NCBI GenBank assembly: GCA_942493245.1
Contig: OW818685.1
Span: 5,270,001 to 5,334,000, forward strand
Length of the DNA: 64,000 bases
From: DAOPYU01 sp942493245
GTDB lineage: Bacteria > Sumerlaeota > Sumerlaeia > UBA8349
Direction of reading: 5' to 3'
The position numbers were made by a program, and so were the translations under genes. Positions 1-9,043 of the stretch are shown here, piece by piece (the first letter of the stretch is position 1; each line of letters starts with the position of its first letter). A model generated the notes under the pieces. That model did not search any database. It was not told the origin of the DNA and saw only the letters and a list, made by a program, of their open reading frames with translations.

Positions 1-212
1 ACACTGAAATCCCGCACGGGAATGTGACACCAGCGCAGCTGGTACACCTCGAGCAGGAGGTGGGGCAGCGGGTCTTCGCTCAGCGAGACCAGGGCGGTGA
101 TGCCTTCTTCCCGGCGCAACTGGTCGAGATTGTGACGCAACGCCTCGCCCCAACCCGGATGGGCGCCCCCCGCCAGCTTGTCGGGAATGACATACGCAAA
201 GTTTGAGATCAT
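1..212 (-). CDS. Dual-specificity protein phosphatase-like protein, N-terminal part (cut by window edge)
   Basis: An open frame runs from an ATG at 212 off the left edge, giving about 70 residues beginning MISNFAYVIPDKLAGGAHPG. The start follows a good ribosome site (GGAGAG about 6 bases upstream). The opening resembles the N-terminus of small dual-specificity/tyrosine phosphatases, with a substrate-entry strand, 'LAGGAHPG', and 'GITALVSLSED' followed by 'HIPVRDF' just before the expected aspartate and CxxxxxR loop. The catalytic loop lies outside the window, so activity cannot be judged. The family removes phosphate from Ser/Thr/Tyr or from small phosphorylated molecules in the cytoplasm. 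Family placement is moderate; the existence of the gene is more secure. Confidence 0.6.
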   Translation of the reverse strand, partial: MISNFAYVIPDKLAGGAHPGWGEALRHNLDQLRREEGITALVSLSEDPLPHLLLEVYQLRWCHIPVRDFS

Positions 213-531
213 GCCCCTCTCTCCGCCGCACTCGGCTCCAGACTCCAGTGAAACACAAAGACAAATCTCCCGCAACACCAAACCCCTCATGGATTTGAAG
301 ATCGGGCCGGAATGGATTTGGGGGCGGGGTCGAAACCCGTCCTACAGGGGCTTGAGATCGTTTGTACCGTCGGCGTCCCCGTCCGGCACCCGGGGATAAC
401 CTCCGGGGACACAGTGCTCCCCGAAAACCGTTTTCCCGCGATGGGACGGTTGGGGGCTTCCCGCTGACCGGGGAAGCACATTGTCAATTATCCATTATCC
501 CTTGCAGGGAAGAGGCGTCCGGCCTTTTCCC
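213..531. other. Intergenic region with degraded repeat pieces
   Basis: This non-coding gap between two minus-strand genes holds a degraded copy of the 'GGGGCGGGTTTGAAACCCG' palindrome near 322-345. Near 481-503 it has an AT-rich stretch (TTGTCAATTATCCATTATCC) of the same family as the inverted pair at 60505-60668. I see no gene or RNA here. Confidence 0.5.
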
Positions 532-1497
532 TTACTTCTTCTTCGCCAGCCACCCCATGTTTCCCATCCACTCCTCGCAGCGTTTCGGCCAGGTGTTGAC
601 CGCCTCGCCTCGCTGCTGGATGCCATAGCCGTGGCCGCCCTTGGGGTAAAGGTGCATCTCGGCGGGCACCTTGGCTTTGCGCAGCGCCTGGAAATAGACG
701 ATGCTGTTCTCGGCCGAGACGGGATCGTCCTCCGTGTGGATCAGGAAGGCGGGCGGGGTCTCGGCGGTCACCTGCATCTCGTTCGAGTACTGGCGCACCA
801 GATCTTCCTTCGCGTTCGCTCCCAGCAGGTTGTCGCGCGACCCGGTGTGTGTGAAAGCGGCCTGAAAGGAGATGACCGGGTAGATCAGGATGGAAAAGTC
901 CGGGCGGCAGTTGAGGCGATCCACCGGATCGGGCGCGTCGGCCTTGCCCTTGTTGAAATGGGTGCTGGCGGTCGAGGCCAGGTGCCCCCCCGCCGAAAAG
1001 CCCATGATTCCGATCCGGTCCGGCTCGAGCTTCCACTCGGCGGCTTTCGAGCGCGTCAGGGCGATGGCGCGCTGGGCGTCGCGCAGCGGCACGTCGTGGG
1101 CGTAAACGGGCGCGTCGTCCGGTCGGGGCAGGCGGTACTTCAGGACGATCCCCGCCACGCCGAACTGGTTCAGCCAGCGGGCAATGTCGTAGCCTTCCTT
1201 GTCAATGGCCAGAATATGGTACCCGCCCCCCGGGCAGATGACCACGGCGGCGCCGGTGGCCTTATCCGGATCGGGGAGAAACACTTTTACGCTCGGCTGG
1301 TGGACGTTGCGGACGTGGCTGTCTTCTCCGCCGTTCTTGTCGTTGTTGACCCAGCTTTCCGGACCGACCTGCGCGGGCGCGCCGGGCGCCCCGTCGGGCC
1401 ACAGCGGGATCTCGATCGGTTCGGCGGCGCCGACCAGCGCCGAAAAGAGACTGAAGGCGAACACACAAAGCACAAGGCGAAGCGGGGAACGAAACAT
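532..1497 (-). CDS. Secreted alpha/beta-hydrolase, acetylxylan-esterase-like
   Basis: A 321-residue exported esterase/lipase of the alpha/beta-hydrolase fold (BD-FAE / acetylxylan esterase type), likely deacylating plant polysaccharides outside the cytoplasm. The signal peptide is residues 1-25 (MFRSPLRLVLCVFAFSLFSA then LVGA-A). The oxyanion loop CPGGGYH lies at 89-94, the nucleophile Ser168 is in GFSAGGH, the acid is probably Asp258 in HTEDDP, and His289 is in KGGHGYG, so the triad looks complete. ATG 1497 was chosen over a longer upstream frame because AGGAGG lies 8 bases before it and the signal peptide begins there. It stands alone in its orientation. The substrate is inferred; the carbohydrate genes 45 kb away make a plant-polymer substrate plausible. 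Confidence 0.85.
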   Translation of the reverse strand: MFRSPLRLVLCVFAFSLFSALVGAAEPIEIPLWPDGAPGAPAQVGPESWVNNDKNGGEDSHVRNVHQPSVKVFLPDPDKATGAAVVICPGGGYHILAIDKEGYDIARWLNQFGVAGIVLKYRLPRPDDAPVYAHDVPLRDAQRAIALTRSKAAEWKLEPDRIGIMGFSAGGHLASTASTHFNKGKADAPDPVDRLNCRPDFSILIYPVISFQAAFTHTGSRDNLLGANAKEDLVRQYSNEMQVTAETPPAFLIHTEDDPVSAENSIVYFQALRKAKVPAEMHLYPKGGHGYGIQQRGEAVNTWPKRCEEWMGNMGWLAKKK

Positions 1498-1592
1498 GGG
1501 AACGGAACCTCCTGAAGAATGTAAGGATCGGTCAAACGCTCTATTGGTCAAACGCTGAAAAGCACCCTACGGGAAATCGGGAAAAAGTTCAA

Positions 1593-1635
1593 CAGGAACC
1601 CCGGGAGGGGATGATTTTCCCGTGGGGTTCCTGAG
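1593..1635. repeat. Short inverted repeat upstream of the esterase
   Basis: CAGGAACCCC and GGGGTTCCTG face each other across about 20 bases that include a nested GGGA/TCCC pair. The arm resembles the CAGGAACTCC ends of the MITE-like element at 15549-15810, so this may be a fossil end of that family. A role as an upstream terminator is possible but there is no long T run. Confidence 0.35.
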
Positions 1636-1730
1636 AAGACGAACAAGAGTGAGCGAATTCTGGATAACAGCCCCGATTTCCGTATTCAGTGTGGCTCCTC
1701 GATATTTCACACCACATCGCCGAAACGTAA

Positions 1731-3104
1731 TCACGCCTCTTCATTCTTCAATCGCCATCTAAAAAGTTCACAATCAACGTGGCAAATCGCACGCCGGATA
1801 TCATCAGCAATATTATGGTTCTTGTCGTAGTAATACTTTTTAAAACCGGTGAGCAAAAAAGGGAAGACTACCTCCGCCTTGAATTCCTTACCTGTGAGCG
1901 ACCGTAGTGCCTTGAATATGTAAACTTTCTTAAGTCGATCAGTGGGCCAAGTCAATGATCCACTAATCCAATCGGATCGGTACTCGGCTTTCGCACGAGC
2001 CGCATCAGTTCCAGATTGAGAGACAGGCTCATGAAAGCATTCGTCTTTCTTGATACGCTCAAGTAAGCGTTCCTTTGCCGGTGAGCGGGACAATGTAGCC
2101 TCGACCAAACGAAGCAGGTTCTGGTGAGTCATCTTTGCAAGATGAGCAAAATAGTAAACGGGCAAGAAGGCGCTTGTTTCGTGGCATATCTGGGTGATGT
2201 ATTTTTCAGGTTCCCGAACTTTTTCCTGATTTAGAAAGGCCTTAACGATGTCCTCCACTAGGATGGCCCGCGTTCGAACTACCGTCCGTCGCATAGGCAA
2301 CATGACTTGCTGCGAAACTTGAGCATCGCCAATTACTCTGACAGTTGGGGCACCATCTTTTTCGTTGAATTCCCCTTCTCGAATGAATTGAATTTTGTCG
2401 AGTAGGCTTTCATCGATAATGAGAGTACCACCCTTCCCTTGAGCAACACCTTTCTTAATATCCAAGATGGCAGCATCAGACACCCCGATTCGTGCAATTT
2501 GGCGAAGGTGATCCATCCAAAGCTGTTGTTCTTGACGTCGACCTTCTTCGAGTATTGATCGCAACTCAGCATAGCGAATGCGCTGAGTTCTTCCGCGATA
2601 CCGATAAAGAATATCACCTTCCGATATCTTTCCAATAGCCTTCATGGCAACAACGGGTTTCTGTCCGCAGGAAAAGGAATAGATAAGGCCAAAACGCTTT
2701 TCGCCAATAGACGTGATAGATTGAATCCAATGTATCTCTGGAGAAAAAATCTCGTTTAGTCCTTCAGTCAGTTTCTCGGGATCGAGTCTATCGAAAGCAT
2801 CTCCTTTGAGCCCGATCAACTTTCGGGGATTGTTACCAACACCAAAAACCAAATAACCTCCGGTAGCGTTTGCAAATGCAGCCATCGTTCGGGCATATTC
2901 AGGGAGAGAACCGAAGTTAAATGATTCCTTGAACTCTAGCCTTCCAGATTCGCGTGAAAGAAGCCTGTCCGGGGCGTTTGGCGAAACCTTAAAAATTTCG
3001 GCCAAGTGAGCCTGAGAAAATGGTTCCTGAGAGTCGATCAAACCCTCATCAATGAATGAAGAACTCTCACCTTGTCGATTTGGCCGGTGCATTATATCAG
3101 TCAT
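1731..3104 (-). CDS. AlbA_2 (Schlafen-type) putative DNA-binding domain protein
   Basis: A 457-residue protein with an AlbA_2/Schlafen-like domain at about residues 48-180: 'SGRLEFKESFNF', then 'YARTMAAFANATGGYLVFGV', the hallmark of this nucleic-acid-binding fold. The C-terminal half (about 190-457) matches no family I can name; it is helical and charged. AlbA_2 proteins occur as regulators, helicase partners and parts of phage-defence loci, and the Schlafen relatives can be RNases. No partner gene is next to it. The gene is visibly richer in A and T than its neighbours, in third positions and overall, which suggests recent transfer. The start has GGGAG about 8 bases upstream. The function is unknown. 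Confidence 0.75.
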   Translation of the reverse strand: MTDIMHRPNRQGESSSFIDEGLIDSQEPFSQAHLAEIFKVSPNAPDRLLSRESGRLEFKESFNFGSLPEYARTMAAFANATGGYLVFGVGNNPRKLIGLKGDAFDRLDPEKLTEGLNEIFSPEIHWIQSITSIGEKRFGLIYSFSCGQKPVVAMKAIGKISEGDILYRYRGRTQRIRYAELRSILEEGRRQEQQLWMDHLRQIARIGVSDAAILDIKKGVAQGKGGTLIIDESLLDKIQFIREGEFNEKDGAPTVRVIGDAQVSQQVMLPMRRTVVRTRAILVEDIVKAFLNQEKVREPEKYITQICHETSAFLPVYYFAHLAKMTHQNLLRLVEATLSRSPAKERLLERIKKDECFHEPVSQSGTDAARAKAEYRSDWISGSLTWPTDRLKKVYIFKALRSLTGKEFKAEVVFPFLLTGFKKYYYDKNHNIADDIRRAICHVDCELFRWRLKNEEA

Positions 3105-3799
3105 CGTTTTTCTCCCAACATCACCATTAGATCATTCATTCAAATCAGGCAAATCAGAAATCAGGGAACGCCATACCGCATTCCTCCCGTCCAGACTTTG
3201 CGTTTTTCTCCCCGGCGGTAGGAGGCCTCCATTGAGGAGTGGCGGGAACATTTACGCGCACCTGGGGCGACACAGACCGGTCGCGACATGACAGGAAAAG
3301 GCTGTCACAGGGCGGTGGGATCTGTCAAGCGGGATGACCCGGAAGGCCTGCCTGTATTCGGGATGGCGTTCCGGGATTCCTCTCCGCGTCCCTGCGTCTC
3401 TGCGCGCGATTCACTTTCTTATCTCCGTTCGAAGGCCTGGGGGGCTTTCTTCTGCACCCACATCCTCGCGCAGGGCGAACACACAGGTTCGCCCTTCAGA
3501 TTGGCTGCGGCTTCGCTGCGGCAGGATCTTCGCACTTGCACTATCTGAAAGTGGGCGAAAGGTTTACTCAAACGCGTACCCCGGACCCCGATTTCCGGAT
3601 CGGCGCGCAGACAATTGCGCCAATCGGGAGATTGGCGTTCCCGGGATTTCTGTTTTTTAATTCCGGGAAAACGTGTTCCGGGTTCTTCGAAAAGGGGGGT
3701 TGATTTCATTCGTGAAAAGCCCTACTCTCAACGGAACGGGTGGAGGGTTCGGCGCCCGGTTTTTGACCATTTTCTCTCTGTCTTTTATGGTTCTCGTTC
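3105..3799. other. Long intergenic region with repeat debris
   Basis: About 700 bases without a credible gene. It contains 'CACACAGGTTCGCCC' followed by a 'GGCTGCGGCTTCGCTGCG' segment (3480-3525), related to the stretch at 10415-10470. It also holds a CGCCAATC/GATTGGCG hairpin at about 3618-3640, one of five copies in the window. Small open frames here have no family resemblance or ribosome sites. Confidence 0.5.
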
Positions 3800-4723
3800 A
3801 TGGCCAACATTCAGAACAACTTCTCCTGGTCCTTCACGCGACACAAGTCCTTCGAGGAATGTCCGCGCCAGTACTACTACAATTACTATGGCTACTGGAA
3901 CGGCTGGAACGCCGACGCGCCGGACCAGGCGCGGCTGGCCTACCGGCTCAAGAAGGTCCAGACCCTCCCGATGTGGCTCGGATCGCTCGTCCACGAGATG
4001 ATCGAGCGCATTCTGGGCGACCTGCGCAACCGCGAACTCAACACGCTCGAACGCTACCAGCAGCAGGCGCGCGAGCGCATGAACCGCGAGTGGATGCAGT
4101 CGCTCGAGAAGAAGTGGCAGTGGAAACCCAAGTACAACCTGAACCTGTTCGAGCACTACTACGGCCTCGAGATCACGCCCGACCAACGGGGACAGGCCCG
4201 TGACAAGGTGTTCACCAGCCTGGCCAACTTCATGCGCTCGGACGTGTTCCAGCGGCTCGAGGCCCTGCGTCCCGGCGAGTGGAAAACGGTCGAGCAGCTC
4301 GACCAGTTCCCGGTCCACGACCAGCCCGTCTATATCAAGATAGACTGCGCGACCTGCGCGGACGAGAGCCTGACTATTTACGACTGGAAGACCGGGCGCG
4401 AGACGGACGACACCCTGACGCAGCTGGGCTGTTACGCGCTCTACGCCTTCCAGACCTGGCACGTGCCGCTCGATCGCCAGAAACTGGTGTCGTTCTATCT
4501 GGCCTCCGACGTGGTGCGCGAGAACGTCCCCACCGCCGCCGAGGTGATCCAGACCAAGGAATTCATCATGGGCTCGATGGAGGCGATGATCGCCGCGCTC
4601 GATTCCGACGCGAAAAAGAACCTGGCGTCGGAGGAGAAGTTTGCGATGACAGACAACCGCAACACCTGCCGCCGCTGCCCGTTCCGCGAGATCTGTTTCG
4701 GATCGCGCGAAGCGCTGCCCTGA
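3800..4723 (+). CDS. PD-(D/E)XK nuclease with Cas4/AddB-like Fe-S cluster
   Basis: A 307-residue single-domain nuclease of the PD-(D/E)XK (Cas4/RecB) superfamily. Visible landmarks are Cys21 in ECPRQYYY, a His near residue 65 in 'GSLVHEMIE', Asp195 and Lys197 in the core 'IYDWKTG', the following 'QLGCYALYAF' helix, and three cysteines at 290, 293 and 299 in CRRCPFREIC. One N-terminal plus three C-terminal cysteines is the 4Fe-4S arrangement of Cas4 and AddB. Such proteins cut or trim DNA ends. No cas1, cas2, CRISPR array or addA is in the window, so it is a stand-alone member and its job (repair, recombination or defence) is open. No strong Shine-Dalgarno precedes ATG 3800; the start is supported by the conserved N-terminus. 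Confidence 0.85.
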   Translation: MANIQNNFSWSFTRHKSFEECPRQYYYNYYGYWNGWNADAPDQARLAYRLKKVQTLPMWLGSLVHEMIERILGDLRNRELNTLERYQQQARERMNREWMQSLEKKWQWKPKYNLNLFEHYYGLEITPDQRGQARDKVFTSLANFMRSDVFQRLEALRPGEWKTVEQLDQFPVHDQPVYIKIDCATCADESLTIYDWKTGRETDDTLTQLGCYALYAFQTWHVPLDRQKLVSFYLASDVVRENVPTAAEVIQTKEFIMGSMEAMIAALDSDAKKNLASEEKFAMTDNRNTCRRCPFREICFGSREALP

Positions 4724-5069
4724 CGATTTTCCTCAAAATCTGCGCAAGCCGCGACGATTGCATGAACCTGAAAACCGCAGTTGAACGCCTGTTGTCCGGT
4801 TTTTTTTCAGGCGGGCGAGGACGCCCGCCCTCCCAGAAAGACCGTTTTTACGCGGGGAAAGCGGTCGCCTGGGATCGCCAATCTCCTGATTGGCGCGGTC
4901 CAATCCCTCACCCAAAAGGTGAGGGGGCCGAAACCGTTCTCGACCCATAACAGAGAAGAATAAGACTCGTTTATTGCCATCAACCGCGGTTTTCAGGTTG
5001 AAAGGCGGTTCTCTGGAAGTTTTTGCTGTTTTTGTGTACGTCTATAGTGTTTGCGTTAGATCGGATGGA
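4724..5069. other. Intergenic region with short hairpin repeats
   Basis: Holds another CGCCAATC/GATTGGCG hairpin (about 4876-4898) and copies of the 'AACCGC(A/G)GTT' flank (near 4772 and 4984) that also borders the nested palindromes at 5070 and 58974. No gene was found. Confidence 0.5.
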
Positions 5070-5280
5070 AAGCGCCAACGGCGCGTTTCATCGTAGCCTG
5101 GGGGCATCGCCCCAGGAAACCTGTTAGTTAGTTTTTCAAGCAAGGGCTGAAAGCCCGCTCTATTCAACCGTTTCGTTCTTTTCATAGTCCGGGCTTTCAG
5201 CCCTTGTAAAAAAGGAACACCCATCCTGGGGCGACGCTTCGCTTGCCCCAGGCTACAATTAATCCGCGCCGTTGGCGCTT
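5070..5280. repeat. Nested palindromic repeat, copy A
   Basis: A roughly 211-base element that folds on itself in three nested layers. The outer arms AAGCGCCAACGGCGCG and CGCGCCGTTGGCGCTT are perfect. The middle arms are GTAGCCTGGGG and CCCCAGGCTAC, each part of its own local hairpin, and the inner arms are AGGGCTGAAAGCCCG and CGGGCTTTCAGCCCTT. A second full copy lies at 58974-59180 and fragments at about 15848-15870 and 33405-33470. There is no coding potential. Confidence 0.85.
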
Positions 5281-5336
5281 CAACTGCGGTTTTCAAGGAC
5301 CGCCGGTTTCGATCGTTTCAGAACGAGTGGAAACGC

Positions 5337-7436
5337 TTACACCTCGTCCGTAACCTCGCGGTGCATCCATTTGTTCAGCAGCGGGGACAGGGCGAAACAA
5401 ATCGCCGCGACGATGAACGCGCTGATGGCAATCTGGCCGAACACACCGCCGTAAGTCCCCACCGTCTCGCTGGGAATCGGAATGCCGGCTTCGCCGCCGC
5501 TCCCCTCGGAGCCGGTAAACTGGGCGATGGTCGAGGCCAACAGCTGCGAGAACGCCGTGGCCAGGAACCACATCCCCATGACCGTACTCACCAGCCGCGC
5601 CGGGGTCAGTTTGGTAATCATCGAAAGCCCCACCGGCGACAGGCAGAGCTCGCCCGTGGTGTGAACCCCATACCCCAGGACCAGCCACACCATCGCCACC
5701 ATGCCGCGCGAGTCGGCGTGCTTGGCGCCATACCAGAATGCGCCAAAGCCGAGGCCCAGCTGAAAAAGGCCCATCGCAAACTTGATGCAGGTGTTCGGTT
5801 CCCACCCGCGGCTCCCCAGGAAACTCCAGAGCGCCGTGAAAACCAGACCGAACGTCAGAATACAGATCGGGTTGACCGCCTGGAAGGTGCTGGCAGGAAT
5901 CTCACCGGACCGTTTCGAGAGCCCCATCCCCACATTGTCGGCGCTCACCGTCCAATCTATTTCAAACGTGGGTTTCTCGTTTTTCTCTTTGTTTTCTTTC
6001 CGCAGTTTGTCGAGAACGTCGAGCGTGAAGAGCGTCTCTCCGTTGCGATATCCCAACTGCTCCTGAGTCGGCTGGATTTTGATGGTCTTGCCCACCAGAT
6101 CCTGCGTCACCACTTCTTTCGCAAAAACCCGGTCCACATTACGGTCCGTAAAGTTGTTCACCGAGCTGCCCGCCTGCTCGAAAAACGCCCAGAAGATCAG
6201 GGAAAAGAAAGTCAGGATCAAGACGACATACATGCGCTCGCGGGCGATCTTCTGCATCCGGAAGGTCTCGATGCCCAGATAAACCAACGCGATCAGACCC
6301 GACAGCATCAGAATCAAACCGGCGGGACGGCTGACGTCTTTCAGGACCACCGCCAGGATTTTCTTGACTGCGCTGGGGTTCGGAGGCAGATCTTTCACGT
6401 TGATCTCCGCGCCGGGCGTGGCTTTGCTCATATCGTATTGCAGGCTGTGAATCACCGTGTCTGGAATCAACGTCACCGCCTTTTGATCCTCTCTAAACAT
6501 GCTGAATCCGGACACCAGGAACGTAAAAAGCACGATGGCGATCAGGGTGGCCAGATAGGTACACCACTCGCGCGAGATCGGCCCCAGGAACGGTTTGCGG
6601 AGGAACTCGCGGTCGGGCGGACTGCCCGCCGCGTCGGGAAGCCCTTCCTTGTGCAGCGCGATCATGGCAATCACCCCGGCAATCAGAAGCGAAACCGCCA
6701 CAAACACATTGAATGCGATCGAGTACGGGTTATCGGGTTTGAACCAGAGCAATCCGGCCACTGCCGCCACCACGCCCGACATGATCAGGATCTGCGTGAT
6801 CAGCGTCGGCATCACAAAGACCGCCAGACCCGTCAGCATCCCCACGGCGGCCATGCCGAAACCGTACTGCCAGCCATACGTCTCACCGACATACCCGCAC
6901 AGAAGCGGTGAAATGGCGGCGCCGAGGTTGACGCCCATGTAAAAGATCGTGAATCCGCCGTCGCGCCGGGTGCTGTTTTTCGGATACAGGGTTCCGACGA
7001 TGGTCGAAATGTTGGGTTTAAAGAAACCGTTGCCACAGATCAGCAAGGCCAGTGCAATATAGAACGCCCAACTATCCAGTTTAGGCTCTCCCGTCTGTCC
7101 GGCAGCCATCAGGGTCAACTGTCCGGCGGCCATCAGCAACCCGCCGAAGACCACGGCCCGCCGCGCGCCGAGCAGTTTGTCGGCCAGCAACCCCCCGAAG
7201 AACGGCGTCATATAGACCAGCGACGTATAAGCGCCATAGACGATGTACGCATATTCGTCGTCGAACCCCAGAAAGCCTTTTATCATGAAGAGAACGAGGA
7301 GGGCCCGCATGCCGTAGTAGCTGAAACGTTCCCACATTTCGGCAAAGAACAGGGTGAAAAGTCCCACCGGGTGCCCGAACAGGGTCACGGTCTGGGGTTG
7401 CATCTGGACACAGTTTGGAGTCTGGCTGCTGGTCAT
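5337..7436 (-). CDS. POT/PTR2-family proton-coupled peptide transporter
   Basis: A 699-residue inner-membrane transporter of the POT (PTR2) branch of the major facilitator superfamily, which imports di- and tripeptides with protons. Signatures are 'EMWERFSYYGMRALLVLF' in the first helix, 'GGLLADKLLGARRAVVFGG' in the loop after helix 2, and 'FTIFYMGVNLGA', the PTR2 helix-5 motif. It is longer than the usual 450-600 residues because of a soluble insertion between later helices, at about 410-560 of the chain ('FTDRNVDRVFAKEVV...'). Such an insertion is seen in some Bacteroidota/PVC members. ATG 7436 was chosen because GGAAGG lies 8 bases upstream; the open frame extends further but without transporter character. 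It is a single gene with no operon partner. Confidence 0.9.
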   Translation of the reverse strand: MTSSQTPNCVQMQPQTVTLFGHPVGLFTLFFAEMWERFSYYGMRALLVLFMIKGFLGFDDEYAYIVYGAYTSLVYMTPFFGGLLADKLLGARRAVVFGGLLMAAGQLTLMAAGQTGEPKLDSWAFYIALALLICGNGFFKPNISTIVGTLYPKNSTRRDGGFTIFYMGVNLGAAISPLLCGYVGETYGWQYGFGMAAVGMLTGLAVFVMPTLITQILIMSGVVAAVAGLLWFKPDNPYSIAFNVFVAVSLLIAGVIAMIALHKEGLPDAAGSPPDREFLRKPFLGPISREWCTYLATLIAIVLFTFLVSGFSMFREDQKAVTLIPDTVIHSLQYDMSKATPGAEINVKDLPPNPSAVKKILAVVLKDVSRPAGLILMLSGLIALVYLGIETFRMQKIARERMYVVLILTFFSLIFWAFFEQAGSSVNNFTDRNVDRVFAKEVVTQDLVGKTIKIQPTQEQLGYRNGETLFTLDVLDKLRKENKEKNEKPTFEIDWTVSADNVGMGLSKRSGEIPASTFQAVNPICILTFGLVFTALWSFLGSRGWEPNTCIKFAMGLFQLGLGFGAFWYGAKHADSRGMVAMVWLVLGYGVHTTGELCLSPVGLSMITKLTPARLVSTVMGMWFLATAFSQLLASTIAQFTGSEGSGGEAGIPIPSETVGTYGGVFGQIAISAFIVAAICFALSPLLNKWMHREVTDEV

Positions 7437-7873
7437 GGGCTTGGCCTTCCCGTCAAAAATGTACTGCCTGCACAATGAGGAGGATTGTTGTTTTCTGGGA
7501 AAAACCCCGCAGAGGCATCGAGAACCGCGGCGGGGCTTCAGAATAGGAAGCAAAACGAAAAGATGTCAACTGAAATCCGGAGCCGGGCGGATTTGTTTTC
7601 TGCAATTGAGGGGAAAGATCGGCGGAATGAAGCCTGGAGAAAGAGGCTCTGGGAATTGGGGACGACGAAAACCCGCCTGATTCAACCCCGAGGATCACGC
7701 CAAGGCGCCAGGACGCAAAGTACCGCAACCGCGCCAATCAGGAGATTGGCGGTCCCAGGAGGGGTCTTCAAAAAAAGACACGATTGTCCAATTTCGCGCT
7801 TTTCGCGGTTGCGTTCGGTTACGGCTCCGATGCACCACGAAATTTCGTGGATTTGGGAGTTGTGGTCCGCGGT
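7437..7873. other. Intergenic region with hairpin repeat
   Basis: Contains a CGCCAATC/GATTGGCG hairpin near 7733-7755, preceded by 'CGCAACCGCG' as in the copy at 33528. It also has a perfect 16-bp palindrome CCACGAAATTTCGTGG at 7835-7850 just past the end of dnaJ, which could serve as a transcript-end hairpin although it lacks a T run. No gene was found. Confidence 0.45.
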
Positions 7874-9043
7874 TTACCCCAGCCAGTCGCGTTTGACTTC
7901 CTTGAGGCCGTCGGCGATTCGGTCGAAGAGCGACCGCGTATCGGAATTGCGCTTTTCCCCTTCGATGGCGGCAAACTCCTCGAGCAGCTGGCGCTGCCGG
8001 TCGTTGATCTTGCGGGGCGTGACGACCAGCACCTGGACGAACATCTCACCGCGCCGTTCGGGGCTGTGGTTGGTCGGCATTCCCAGGTCGCGCATGCGGA
8101 AGACCTGATGGGTCTGGGTTCCCGCCGGAATGCGGAGTTTCGCGATCCCCCCTTCGATGGTCGGGATCTCGATTTCATCGCCCAGAGTCGCCTGGGTGAT
8201 GGTCAGGGGCATTTCGCAGATCAGGTCGTCGTCGCGGCGTTTGAAAATCTTGTGTTCGGCCACCCGCAGGACGATGTAGAGGTCCCCACGCGGCCCCCCT
8301 TCGGCTCCCGCCTCGCCCTCGCCCAGCAGGCGCAGCTGATTGCCGTCGTCCACCCCGGCGGGCACCTTGACACTGATGTGGGCCGTGCGCTGGTTGCGCC
8401 CTTTGCCCTGGCAGGTTTCGCAGGGCGACTGGATGGTGCGTCCGCGTCCGCCGCAGGCGGCGCAGGCGGTGACCATGGCGAAAAAGCCCTGACTGACGCG
8501 TACCTGGCCCGACCCACCGCATTGTGAACAGGTGACGGGGCTGGTGCCGGATTTGCATCCCGAGCCTTTGCAGTCTTCGCAGGTCTCGAGTCGTTTGACC
8601 TTGATATCGGCGCTCTTACCCTGGAAGGCTTCCTCGAGCGTGAGGTCCAGGTTGACGCGCAGGTCGCGCCCGCGCACCACCCGGCGTCCCCCCTGGCGGG
8701 GTTGCGCGCCCCGAAAGGCACCGCCGAAAAACGATTCGAAGATCCCGCCGAAAATATCGTTCAGGTCGTCCGTGTGGGTGAAATCGTCCCACGAGAAATT
8801 CCCGTGACTGAAACCGCCCTGGACCGCCTCGTACCCGTAACGGTCGTAGCGCGCGCGCTTGTCCGCGTCCGAGAGCACTTCATAGGCTTCGGAGACTTCC
8901 TTGAAGCGGTTTTCCGCCTCGGGATTGTCTGGATTGCGGTCCGGATGAAACTTCAGGGCCTGTTTGCGGTAGGCTTTCTTGATTTCGTCGGCGCTGGCGC
9001 CGCGTTCCACGTCCAGAATGCTGTAGTAATCTTTTCCTGCCAT
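7874..9043 (-). CDS. dnaJ: Chaperone protein DnaJ (type I Hsp40)
   Basis: A 389-residue type I Hsp40 co-chaperone that delivers unfolded clients to DnaK and stimulates its ATPase. The J domain is residues 5-70 with HPD at 33-35, followed by a Gly/Phe-rich stretch (about 75-115). Four zinc repeats follow, CEDCKGSG, CSQCGGSG, CAACGGRG and CETCQGKG, then the two client-binding barrels and a dimerisation tail. All eight zinc cysteines are present. The start MAGKDYY (9043) is preferred on family grounds over a TTG four codons upstream. dnaK and grpE are not adjacent, so this is either a separated copy or one of several dnaJ genes. Confidence 0.95.
   Translation of the reverse strand: MAGKDYYSILDVERGASADEIKKAYRKQALKFHPDRNPDNPEAENRFKEVSEAYEVLSDADKRARYDRYGYEAVQGGFSHGNFSWDDFTHTDDLNDIFGGIFESFFGGAFRGAQPRQGGRRVVRGRDLRVNLDLTLEEAFQGKSADIKVKRLETCEDCKGSGCKSGTSPVTCSQCGGSGQVRVSQGFFAMVTACAACGGRGRTIQSPCETCQGKGRNQRTAHISVKVPAGVDDGNQLRLLGEGEAGAEGGPRGDLYIVLRVAEHKIFKRRDDDLICEMPLTITQATLGDEIEIPTIEGGIAKLRIPAGTQTHQVFRMRDLGMPTNHSPERRGEMFVQVLVVTPRKINDRQRQLLEEFAAIEGEKRNSDTRSLFDRIADGLKEVKRDWLG

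Noticed and set aside
481..1515. Long plus-strand open frame of 344 codons
   Set aside because: It is antisense to the esterase gene in a GC-rich region where stop codons are rare; no family motif, signal or ribosome site.
5361..6911. Plus-strand frame of 516 codons opposite the peptide transporter
   Set aside because: Translation is Arg/His/Gln-rich with no domain; it exists only because the transporter's codons avoid stops on the opposite strand.
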